NCBI GenBank assembly: GCA_943788755.1
Contig: CALSRM010000001.1
Location: 372,001 to 436,000, forward strand
Origin: an uncultured Flavobacteriales bacterium
Lineage (GTDB): Bacteria; Bacteroidota; Bacteroidia; Flavobacteriales_D; Parvicellaceae
DNA: 64,000 bases
Reading direction: 5' to 3'
The notes below the pieces were generated by a model. It searched no databases. It was given only the letters and a program-made list of their open reading frames with translations, and was not told the DNA's origin. Within the stretch, counting starts at the first letter, position 1. The number at the start of each line of letters is the position of its first letter. This document shows positions 19,501 to 26,056 of the stretch, in pieces. The translations under genes were made by a program, and so were the position numbers.

Positions 19501-19770
19501 GACCACTTGGGGTGAATTTTTAGCGACACTGGCAGAATCAAAAATGACACAAACAGTATTTAATGCAGATTTATAAAGCCCAATATTTTGCAATGAATCA
19601 ACTTCATTCCACATGTTTTCAAAGTTACTTTCAAAATCATAAGAAAGCTTCTCCATTTCTGGAACAATAGGCTCAGGTACCTTTGCTGTATTCTTATCGC
19701 AGGAGTTAGAAGTTAACAATATTATGACAAATGATAAAAGGATAAAGTTTAGTAAGGTTTTTAGAATCAT
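13597..19770 (-). CDS. Giant thioester alpha-2-macroglobulin lipoprotein
   Basis: 2057 residues. The N-terminus is a lipoprotein signal (lipobox TSNSC). Residues about 540-640 look like a carboxypeptidase-regulatory-type beta domain, followed by the MG2 motif DRAIYRPGQTVYFKG near 618-635. The A2M core segment LETNEAGEIIIKFTTPEALTKW lies near 1290-1315. The thioester motif YECAEQ is intact, with Cys 1511 and Gln 1514, followed by an alpha/alpha TED region and a C-terminal macroglobulin domain. Bacterial A2Ms trap proteases that cleave their bait region and bind them covalently in the periplasm. There is no pbpC partner here, which sets it apart from the enterobacterial pair. Monocistronic. Confidence 0.92.
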   Translation of the reverse strand: MILKTLLNFILLSFVIILLTSNSCDKNTAKVPEPIVPEMEKLSYDFESNFENMWNEVDSLQNIGLYKSALNTVCVIFDSASVAKNSPQVVKAVIHKMKYNSYMTEDDYIVALNELNKVSEESTFPLKQIIHSVTAETYWGYYQINRWKFINRTQTINFDSEDVRTWDLTTLIDKVYKHHALAISNKDSLQHADIKDFDQMLTTYIDDNEQRPSLYDFLAHRALDFFQNPERNLTRPADQFKLDGKKYFGSAEVFSMFSTDSNDSLSNELYEVRILQELTKFHLTDEKPTALIDLELRRLKFARANSIETNKEELYFSALNKLSEKYSESESNDEIQFFIADYLNEKGNKYNAKTKENQWEKKKAYERCSAVIIKNPNSYGSRLCKSLLKKIQNKRISFSMEPVYQPNTTGKFSLSTKNIDSLYFRIIKVDWNYFLTENKYGKELINSFLQKETVRSWSKQIKNFGDFQLHSTELKLEGLPNGQYVILASPNKNFTIKNNAIAYASFWSSNLSYIYRKNEDETLDVTVLDRKTGASMKGAKVQLYTRKYNRSTRKYDINKEESYTANENGRLKIESAEKHRYLYLDVTHKDDRYNTTSQLYQYKSYDRSPRAHTTTHLFTDRAIYRPGQTVYFKGIKIHHDDDKHTLVKEESSTVEFMDVNYQKIEDLKLTTNEYGTFSGSFTAPVGMLNGQMHIRDAHGSKYFRVEEYKRPKFEVNFEPIEGVYKIGQEINLIGTAKAYAGSNIDGAEVQYRVTRSATFPYWTRHRWGYSPSSQEIEITNGITKTDENGEFIISFNADEDKSIEKKYYPTYSYTIHADVTDINGETHSNSQWVIIGYNAMNLSIGITNQFDRKSQNKFKVNTTNLNGEKIKASGKIIVHKLEEPSKIFRTSLWGRPDNQEFTKKEYYQLFPNDLYGKENDVTTFKKGKEVLNIPFNTETSDSATFNGMKSWTSGRYVLEASGIDAFGEEVKDIQYFTLYDNNSTKNPTNEIWWFTAVKNYVEPGENAVFLIATGDENLQVLYEIEHKGKIIQKEWFNLSQEQKKITIPVLEKHRGNFTIHFSLVKHGRVFTRSETITVPYLNKTLDIEFETFRNKLLPGQKEEWKLKIKGPKGEKVAAEMLATMYDASLDAFASNAFYMNIYNSYYSNKHWTNNSFSAKKSQLWNHHWNEHSQIYFRNYDKLNWFGYSVNYYGYRYKNLSGATAREDDMVIDYADAEVAVEEMEDEAGGAIMNGISMNANHLPTVVDKNHEKLSKDEDVKTYKRETSTRNQNGLGNIKARTNLNETAFFLPQLETNEAGEIIIKFTTPEALTKWKFMAMAHTKDLKVGYLTEEVFTQKKLMVMPNSPRFMRQGDKMTFTAKVSNLAEKDLSGNAQLLLFNAITMKPIDALFKNDKAIIPFTTKKGQSARLAWDIVIPEGVGAVTYRVVAKAENFTDGEEMALPILTNRMLVTESMPLPSKGIGTKDFKFTKLINSSSSTLKHHKLTLEYTSNPAWYAIQAMPYMMEYPYECAEQTFTRYYSNSLASSIVNSSPKIKAVFDNWKQQSPEAFMSNLEKNQELKSLLLQETPWVLNAQDEGERKKRVALLFDLNKMDNELTKAMRKLQKAQVSNGGWPWFPGMPESRYITQHIITGMGHLDNLGVKNVRENAEVWKMVKKGVGYLDARLVEDYEWTKKHSPNFMNEQHIGQLQIQYLYARSYFKDLPINSKLKEAVAYYQEQAKKYWMKFSIYTEGMIALEAHRFGIEKLPQQILASIKERSILHEELGMYWKDNIGGYYWYQAPIETQALLIEAFDEVNNDENAVEDMKVWLLKQKQTTDWKTTKATAEACYALLLKGTELLTNDEMVEIKVAGKLIDPIALGAKVEAGTGYFKTSWSGGDIKPEMGNVSVTRKTKGVSWGAMYWQYFEDLDKITPHETPLKLDKKLFLVKNTDSGPVMTPITESTKLKPGDKVRVRVELRTDRDLEYLHMKDMRASSFEPVNVISRYRYQDGLGYYESTKDASTNFFMDMVRKGTYVFEYDLRVSHYGDFSNGITTIQCMYAPEFTSHSEGIRVKIEK

Positions 19771-19941
19771 AGGAATCTATTTTTTTTAAAATTACAATTT
19801 AATCAGTTATGATTACACATAAGATCTTTATAAGTTCATTGGAAAATTAAATTTATTTAGAAGCATATTGTATTGTTTCAAAGGTTAGAATTTAATGAGG
19901 ATATTTAACATAATTTATACCTGCTTATTTTGATATATTTT

Positions 19942-19949
19942 TATCTTTG
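19942..19949 (+). promoter_or_regulatory. TAnnTTTG -7 box of guaB
   Basis: TATCTTTG, exact consensus, 42 nt before ATG 19992. It lies across the extended in-frame start at 19947 and therefore supports 19992 as the real start. Confidence 0.5.
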
Positions 19950-19991
19950 TACGAATTTATTTTTGGAATCATAATTTGTAAATTCAAGTCA

Positions 19992-21464
19992 ATGCCACAA
20001 ACTACAGCAAAATTTATCGGAGAAGGACTAACATACGATGATGTATTGTTAGTTCCGGCTTATTCTGAAGTACTGCCACACGAAGTTAAGCTAACTACTC
20101 AATTTACACGAGGAATTCAACTAAATGTGCCGATCGTTTCTGCTGCAATGGATACAGTAACGGAAAGTGCTTTGGCAATATCTATTGCTCAACAAGGAGG
20201 TATAGGTGTAGTTCATAAAAACATGAGCATCGATGCACAGGCTGGTGAAGTGCGAAAAGTAAAACGTTCAGAGAGTGGTATGATTCTGGATCCTGTAACT
20301 GTTTCTAAGGATAAAAAGGTGAAAGATGTTTTAGAATTAATGGCAGAAAACAAAATTGGCGGAATTCCTGTAGTAGATGCCAACAATGTTTTGGTAGGTA
20401 TTGTTACAAATAGAGATTTGCGATTTGAAAAAGAAATGTCCAAATCAATTGAACTAGTAATGACAACCGAAAATATTATTACTGCAAAGGGTAAGGTTGA
20501 ATTAAGTGTAGCCGAAAAAATATTACAAGAATATAAAATTGAAAAGCTTCCTGTTGTTGACGAAGATGATAAATTAATTGGTCTTATAACTTTTAGAGAT
20601 ATTATAAAAGTTAAAGAGCATCCTAATTCTTGTAAAGATGAACATGGTAGATTAAGAGTAGCAGCAGCCGTTGGAGTTACAGAAGATGTTTTAGAAAGGG
20701 TCGAAGCTTTAGTCAATTCAGGTGTAGATGCAATAATCATTGATACTGCTCATGGGCACTCTAGGGGTGTGGTTGAAGTATTAAAGAAAGTCAAAGCTGC
20801 ATTTTCAGATTTACAAGTTGTTGTAGGGAACATTGCTACAGGTGAGGCTGCTCTGGCATTAGTAGAAGCTGGAGCGGATGCAGTTAAAGTAGGAATTGGA
20901 CCAGGTTCTATCTGTACTACAAGAGTTATCGCTGGTGTAGGTGTTCCACAATTAACTGCGATTATGAATGTTGCAGAAGCGTTAAAAGGAACAGGAGTGC
21001 CAATTATTGCAGACGGAGGTATTCGTTTTACAGGAGATTTGGTTAAAGCAATTGCAGGTGGAGCGGATACAATTATGATGGGCTCAATGTTTGCTGGAAC
21101 CGAAGAATCACCGGGAGAAACAATAATTTACCAAGGAAGGAAGTTTAAGGCTTACCGAGGAATGGGGTCCTTAGAAGCAATGCAAAAAGGTTCGAAAGAT
21201 AGATACTTCCAGTCCGATGAAGCGGATGTGAAGAAATTAGTGCCTGAAGGTATTTCTGGAAGGGTTCCCTTTAAAGGGAAGTTAGAAGAAATTATGCACC
21301 AGTTGATAGGTGGTATTAGAGCAGGGATGGGGTACTGCGGTGCTGCAAATACAACTGGTTTAAAAGAAGCAAAATTTGTAAAAATTACAAGTTCAGGGAT
21401 TGCTGAAAGTCATCCACATGATGTGGCGATTACTAGAGAGGCTCCTAATTATAACATTAAATAA
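19992..21464 (+). CDS. guaB: Inosine-5'-monophosphate dehydrogenase
   Basis: 490 residues from ATG 19992, the normal length. It oxidises IMP to XMP with NAD+, the committed step to [20 protein letters not shown] opens the TIM barrel; two CBS domains occupy about residues 95-205 ([24 protein letters not shown] and [20 protein letters not shown]); the catalytic loop [10 protein letters not shown] carries the active-site Cys; [10 protein letters not shown] and [13 protein letters not shown] bind phosphate. Three periplasmic PPIase genes follow closely, so guaB may lead that transcript, an arrangement I recall from other Bacteroidota. Confidence 0.96.
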   Translation: MPQTTAKFIGEGLTYDDVLLVPAYSEVLPHEVKLTTQFTRGIQLNVPIVSAAMDTVTESALAISIAQQGGIGVVHKNMSIDAQAGEVRKVKRSESGMILDPVTVSKDKKVKDVLELMAENKIGGIPVVDANNVLVGIVTNRDLRFEKEMSKSIELVMTTENIITAKGKVELSVAEKILQEYKIEKLPVVDEDDKLIGLITFRDIIKVKEHPNSCKDEHGRLRVAAAVGVTEDVLERVEALVNSGVDAIIIDTAHGHSRGVVEVLKKVKAAFSDLQVVVGNIATGEAALALVEAGADAVKVGIGPGSICTTRVIAGVGVPQLTAIMNVAEALKGTGVPIIADGGIRFTGDLVKAIAGGADTIMMGSMFAGTEESPGETIIYQGRKFKAYRGMGSLEAMQKGSKDRYFQSDEADVKKLVPEGISGRVPFKGKLEEIMHQLIGGIRAGMGYCGAANTTGLKEAKFVKITSSGIAESHPHDVAITREAPNYNIK

Positions 21465-21476
21465 ATTAATTTGAAC

Positions 21477-23438
21477 ATGAGAAATATATTATTCATAGTT
21501 TGTGGAATTGGATTTGCATTTACAACTTACGGACAAGAAAAAGGACCTGTTTTAATGACAGTCAATAATGTTCCTGTTTATAAGTCTGAATTTGAACAGA
21601 TTTATTGGAAGAATAAAAAGGAAACCGTTGCCACCAAAGAAGATTTAGATGAATACATGGAGTTGTTTACCAAATTCAAATTAAAGGTAACAGAAGCTGA
21701 AGAATTAGGAATGGATACGTTAGCTTCATTCACTAAAGAGTTGGATGGTTATAAAGTTCAGTTAGAAAACCCTTATTTAGTTGATAAAAAGGTGAATGAG
21801 AAATTGATTACTGAAGCTTATGATAGAATTAATACTGAAATTAGAGCCAGTCATATACTAATAAAAATGGATGGCACAGCAACTCCTGAGGATACTTTAA
21901 AAGCATATAAAAGAATTAAAAATATTCGAGATAAAATTGTAAGAGGTGACTTAACTTTTTCAGAAGCTGCGAAAAGAATGTCTGAAGACGAATCTGCTAG
22001 ACAAAACTACGGAGATTTAGGTTATTTTACTGCTTTCAGGATGGTTTATTCTTTTGAATCAGCCGCATTCAATACACCTGTTGGTGAAATTTCTCAACCA
22101 TTTCGGTCCCGTTTTGGTTACCACATTGTAAATACCGTTGATAGTCGACCTGGAAGGGGTTCGGTTAAGATTTCTCATTTAATGCTGAGTATAAAGAAAG
22201 ATATGTCGGAACTGGACAAGGAGAACTTAGAAAAGAAAATATATGAATTATATGAAAAATTGGGTAAAGGGGAATCGTTTGTTAAATTGGCGATAGACTT
22301 TTCTGAAGATCGTCAGTCCAAATTAAAAATGGGAGAGGAAGCTTGGTTAAAGCCGGGAGAGGCTTTTCTGGAGTTTGATTCTGTTGCTTTCTCTTTAAAA
22401 AATAATGGAGACTATTCAACTCCATTAAAAACAAAAGTAGGATGGCATATCATTAAAAGAGCTGATTATAAGGCGGTTGGAGATCTTGAAAGCATGCGTC
22501 ACGAATTAAAGAATAAAATTCAAAGAGATGTGAGAGCTCAAATACCTAAAGAAAAATTTGTTGCAAAATTGAAAAATGAATATGCATATATTGAAGTAAC
22601 TAAAAACAAGGAAGCTTTATATAAAGCAGTAGATAATTCAATCTTTAAAGGAAAGTGGAACACAGAGTCTGCGAGTAAATTAACTGGAGAATTATTTTCT
22701 TTTGCCGATAAAAGTTATTCGCAGCAAGATTTTGTAAGTTATATTGCTTCTACGCAAAAGCCATCTAAAAGTAAGGATGTTATCAAATTTATTGACAATA
22801 AGTATTCCAAATATGTTTCTAATATGTTAATTGCCTATGAAAGAACCCAGCTTTCAAAAAAATATCCAGAATTTAGAGATTTATTGAAAGAGTACAGAGA
22901 TGGAATTTTGTTGTTTGGAATTACAGATGAAAAGGTTTGGAGTAAAGGTGTTAAGGACTCTACTGGATTAAAAGCGTACTATGAATTACATAAAAATCAA
23001 TATATGTGGGCGGATAGAGTTGATGCCAAAATTTTCACGTCTTCAGATAAGAAGACTATCAACACAGCCTATAAATTGGTTAAAAAGGGTAAGATTGGAC
23101 ATGACTCAATTGTTAACTATTTAAACAAGAAATCTCAATTAAACATTAAGTTTGAGAGTGGTCGTTTTGTTGAAAGCGAAAAAGAGGTGATAAAAGAATT
23201 TTCATGGGTTATGGGCTTAAATAAGCCGCAATTAATTGATGAAGTTGAAGGAAAATATTGCTTTGTTATAATTGAAGATAAATTACCGAGTCAAGTAAAA
23301 GAATTGAAAGAAGCAAAAGGATTAATTACGGCTGCTTATCAAGATTACCTAGAGAAAACTTGGTTGGATGAATTACGCCAGAAATATCCAGTAACGATTA
23401 ATAAAGAAATACTACACTCTATTACCAATCAACAGTAA
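21477..23438 (+). CDS. Periplasmic peptidyl-prolyl isomerase with two PpiC domains
   Basis: 653 residues from ATG 21477 (a TTG at 21471 is in frame but weaker). Signal peptide ends near TYGQ. Two parvulin (PpiC) domains are visible: IRASHILIKMDG ... YGDLGYFTAFRMVYSFE ... FRSRFGYHIVNTVD (about 120-225) and VKISHLMLSIK ... MGEEAWLKPGEAF ... KTKVGWHIIKR (about 230-335). The C-terminal half is a SurA/PpiD-like chaperone region without enzyme motif. It should assist folding of outer-membrane proteins in the periplasm. It follows guaB by 12 bp and precedes two relatives in the same transcript. Confidence 0.88.
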   Translation: MRNILFIVCGIGFAFTTYGQEKGPVLMTVNNVPVYKSEFEQIYWKNKKETVATKEDLDEYMELFTKFKLKVTEAEELGMDTLASFTKELDGYKVQLENPYLVDKKVNEKLITEAYDRINTEIRASHILIKMDGTATPEDTLKAYKRIKNIRDKIVRGDLTFSEAAKRMSEDESARQNYGDLGYFTAFRMVYSFESAAFNTPVGEISQPFRSRFGYHIVNTVDSRPGRGSVKISHLMLSIKKDMSELDKENLEKKIYELYEKLGKGESFVKLAIDFSEDRQSKLKMGEEAWLKPGEAFLEFDSVAFSLKNNGDYSTPLKTKVGWHIIKRADYKAVGDLESMRHELKNKIQRDVRAQIPKEKFVAKLKNEYAYIEVTKNKEALYKAVDNSIFKGKWNTESASKLTGELFSFADKSYSQQDFVSYIASTQKPSKSKDVIKFIDNKYSKYVSNMLIAYERTQLSKKYPEFRDLLKEYRDGILLFGITDEKVWSKGVKDSTGLKAYYELHKNQYMWADRVDAKIFTSSDKKTINTAYKLVKKGKIGHDSIVNYLNKKSQLNIKFESGRFVESEKEVIKEFSWVMGLNKPQLIDEVEGKYCFVIIEDKLPSQVKELKEAKGLITAAYQDYLEKTWLDELRQKYPVTINKEILHSITNQQ

Positions 23439-23466
23439 CTAGGAAGGAGTTACTGTTTAATTGCAA

Positions 23467-24321
23467 ATGAAGAAACATTTTTATACAGGTTTAATATTAT
23501 TAGTGATAACAATATTTGATTCTTGCGATACGGAAGAAGTTGTACAAGAAAAAGTCAAAGCGGCGAGTGTAGGAAGTATTCATTTGTATCAGGAAGAATT
23601 AATTAAAGATATTCCTAGTGGCTTAAGTAAAGAAGATAGTTTGCTATTTATTGACAACCTAGTGGCTAATTGGATTGAAGATCAGATCGTTTTACAAAAA
23701 GCAGAAGAGGTTTTGCCTCAGGCAGCTAAAGATGTAAAAGATAGGTTAGATAATTATCGAAAATCATTAATCATTTATGCTTACGAACAGCAATTTATAA
23801 AGGAAAGATTAGACACCTCAGTTTCAACAAGTGAGGTTGAAAAATATTATGCAGCGCATACGGATGATTTTATGTTGAAAGATTATATTGTAAAAGTACT
23901 TTACTTGAAAATCTCGAAAAGTACTCCTGATATAGATAAGCCTCAGCTTTATTTCCGATTGGAGCAAGAAAACGACATAAATGAAATGAGGTATTACGCT
24001 GATTTATACGCGGTTAATTTTCATTATGACCCTGACCAATGGTTGTTTTTTGAAGATGTACTAAAAGTAATTCCGTTGGAAGAAGTTAACACTGAATCTT
24101 TTTTGAGGAAGAAGAAGAAAATCATGTTTGAAGATGAAAATTTTATCTACTTTATTAATGTTATAGATTTTACATTGAAGGATGCGATTTCTCCTCTGAG
24201 CTTTGAGAAAGAAAAAATAAAAACAATATTATTGAATTTTAGAACAATTGATTTAAGGAATAAATTGAGAGAGGACTTATACAATGATGCAATAAAAGCG
24301 CAGCAGGTGCAAACTTATTAA
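23467..24321 (+). CDS. SurA-like chaperone lipoprotein without PPIase domain
   Basis: About 284 residues from ATG 23467 (TTG 23461 is 11 nt after a GGAG and also possible). Lipobox IFDSC marks a lipoprotein. LVANWIEDQIVLQKAEEVLP and VSTSEVEKYYAAHTDDFML resemble the helical chaperone part of SurA/PrsA proteins, but no parvulin signature (GDLG, FGYHI) is present. It is probably a non-catalytic holdase that works beside its two neighbours; that role is inferred from context and fold pattern. Confidence 0.7.
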   Translation: MKKHFYTGLILLVITIFDSCDTEEVVQEKVKAASVGSIHLYQEELIKDIPSGLSKEDSLLFIDNLVANWIEDQIVLQKAEEVLPQAAKDVKDRLDNYRKSLIIYAYEQQFIKERLDTSVSTSEVEKYYAAHTDDFMLKDYIVKVLYLKISKSTPDIDKPQLYFRLEQENDINEMRYYADLYAVNFHYDPDQWLFFEDVLKVIPLEEVNTESFLRKKKKIMFEDENFIYFINVIDFTLKDAISPLSFEKEKIKTILLNFRTIDLRNKLREDLYNDAIKAQQVQTY

Positions 24322-24378
24322 TTGCTTGAGATAATAATAAGACAATAAGAATAGTTACTGATTAGTAATGAACAATAT

Positions 24379-25719
24379 ATGAGAAAAATTATAGTAATAA
24401 CGTTATTTACTTTCACCACTTCTGGTTTGAAAGCGCAGCAAATTATTGACAAAGTGGTTGCTGTTGTTGGGGATAAAGCGATATTAAAATCCGAAATAGA
24501 ATCACAAAAATTACAGGCTACTCAGCAAGGAGTTAAAGTAGATGATAATACTGGGTGTTTAATTATGGAAGAAATAATGTTTCAAAGTTTGTTGCTGCAT
24601 CAAGCTGAAATAGATAGTATTGAGGTTACGGAGGAAATGGTAACGGCCGAATTGGAGCAACGCATCCAATATTTTGCCAGTCAGATGCCGGGTGGAGTAG
24701 ATGATTTAGAAAAGTTTTACGATAAAAGTATTGAAGAGATTAAGGAGGAATTTTTTACGCAAATTGAAGATCGGATGAAATCACAACAAATGCAGGAAGA
24801 AATAACGGCAGAAGTATCTGTTTCTCCTAAAGATGTTAGGTCTTTTTTTAATTCATTTCCTAATGACAGTATACCTTTGATAAATAGTAAAATAGCGGTG
24901 GCGCAAATCACAATTGAGCCTGAAGTAACTGCTGGGGAGAAGCTTTCAATTAAGAACAAATTGACTACTATTCGTGAGCAAATAATTAATGGGGAACTGA
25001 CTTTTGCAGTTGCCGCAGAATATAAGTCTGAAGATCCAGGTTCAAAGAAAAACCAAGGTGATTTTGGATGGGTAACCAGAGGTGACTTTGTTCCTGAATT
25101 TGATGCGGTTGCATTTAGAATTCCTATAGGTGAGGTCTCGCAAGTGTTTGAATCTCCTTTCGGTTATCACATTTTAGTAATTAATGAGCGAAGAGGCGAA
25201 CAATATTCTGGAGCACATATTTTGTTGCAATTTAAAGTAAGTGATACGCAGATGAGTAAATCAAAAAATACATTGAACCAAATTGTGAACGATATAAATA
25301 ATGGAGATATAACATGGGAACAGGCGGTGGTAAAATATTCTGATGATGCTAATAGTAAAGGTAGTAGAGGTTTAATCTATAATCAATCTACAGGTTCCAT
25401 TTACTGGGATATGAAAGAAATAGATCCGCAATTGTTTAAAGGAATAGATGATTTAAAAGAAGGTGAAATTTCTGTTCCAATTTATTATGAGACGATGAAT
25501 GGTAATGCATACAGAATTGTTAAGTTAATGAAACGTACAGAACCACATAAAGCAAATTTGAGTGATGATTATCAAATGATTCAAAACTTTGCATTAAGTA
25601 AGAAAAAAGCGAAAGAAACAGAGAGTTGGGTAAACAGAAAATTAAATGACATTTATATTAGAATAGACACTGATTATCAGCAATGTGGGTTTAATTATAG
25701 TTGGATTCAAAAGCAATAA
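24379..25719 (+). CDS. SurA-type periplasmic chaperone/PPIase
   Basis: 446 residues with signal peptide (ending LKAQ). The mature N-terminus IIDKVVAVVGDKAILKSEIE is the SurA_N signature, followed by helical chaperone segments and a first parvulin domain with KIAVAQITIEP ... NQGDFGWVTRGDFVPEFD ... ESPFGYHILVINERRG (about 170-270). A second, degraded parvulin copy follows (SGAHILLQFKV ... SRGLIYN). SurA escorts unfolded outer-membrane proteins to the BAM complex. Third gene in the guaB-linked folding cluster; the start ATG 24379 fits the signal peptide. Confidence 0.88.
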   Translation: MRKIIVITLFTFTTSGLKAQQIIDKVVAVVGDKAILKSEIESQKLQATQQGVKVDDNTGCLIMEEIMFQSLLLHQAEIDSIEVTEEMVTAELEQRIQYFASQMPGGVDDLEKFYDKSIEEIKEEFFTQIEDRMKSQQMQEEITAEVSVSPKDVRSFFNSFPNDSIPLINSKIAVAQITIEPEVTAGEKLSIKNKLTTIREQIINGELTFAVAAEYKSEDPGSKKNQGDFGWVTRGDFVPEFDAVAFRIPIGEVSQVFESPFGYHILVINERRGEQYSGAHILLQFKVSDTQMSKSKNTLNQIVNDINNGDITWEQAVVKYSDDANSKGSRGLIYNQSTGSIYWDMKEIDPQLFKGIDDLKEGEISVPIYYETMNGNAYRIVKLMKRTEPHKANLSDDYQMIQNFALSKKKAKETESWVNRKLNDIYIRIDTDYQQCGFNYSWIQKQ

Positions 25720-25783
25720 ATTAAGCTTGAATTAGCATAGTTTTCTATAGTACTAAAAAGGTAGTTTGATTAACCTGATCCAA

Positions 25784-26035
25784 ATGTCAATTAATAAATT
25801 CGTATTTACTGTAATTTTATTGACAGCATTTGCTAGTTGTTCGACAACTAAACCTATTGTTACTGATTGTAATTGTGATTTAAAACCTGATAAAGGAAAT
25901 TGTAGGGCTGTGATTACAAAGTACTATTTCGATAAAGAAGATGGTGAGTGCAAAGAATTTATCTGGGGAGGGTGCCATGGAGCAGTTCCATTTGAAACGC
26001 TTGAAGAGTGCAAGGTATGTGAATGCAATAAGTAA
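25784..26035 (+). CDS. Kunitz/BPTI-domain lipoprotein
   Basis: 83 residues from ATG 25784. A lipoprotein signal (lipobox FASC) is followed by one Kunitz-type domain. Cys spacing from the first domain Cys is C-x8-C-x15-C-x7-C-x11-C, close to the BPTI pattern C-x8-C-x15-C-x7-C-x12-C-x3-C, with a CKVCEC end that offers the sixth Cys. GNCRAVITKYYFD places Arg at the P1 position, which would favour trypsin-like targets, and FIWGGC and FETLEEC match the core. Likely a surface serine-protease inhibitor. Its stop is 21 bp from the stop of a converging subtilisin gene. Confidence 0.82.
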   Translation: MSINKFVFTVILLTAFASCSTTKPIVTDCNCDLKPDKGNCRAVITKYYFDKEDGECKEFIWGGCHGAVPFETLEECKVCECNK

Positions 26036-26056
26036 GTATAGCGTAATTCGGATTAA

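Noticed and set aside
20213-20740. 175-codon minus-strand frame inside guaB
   Set aside because: Shadow of a strongly conserved gene; Ser/Thr-rich translation with no motif.
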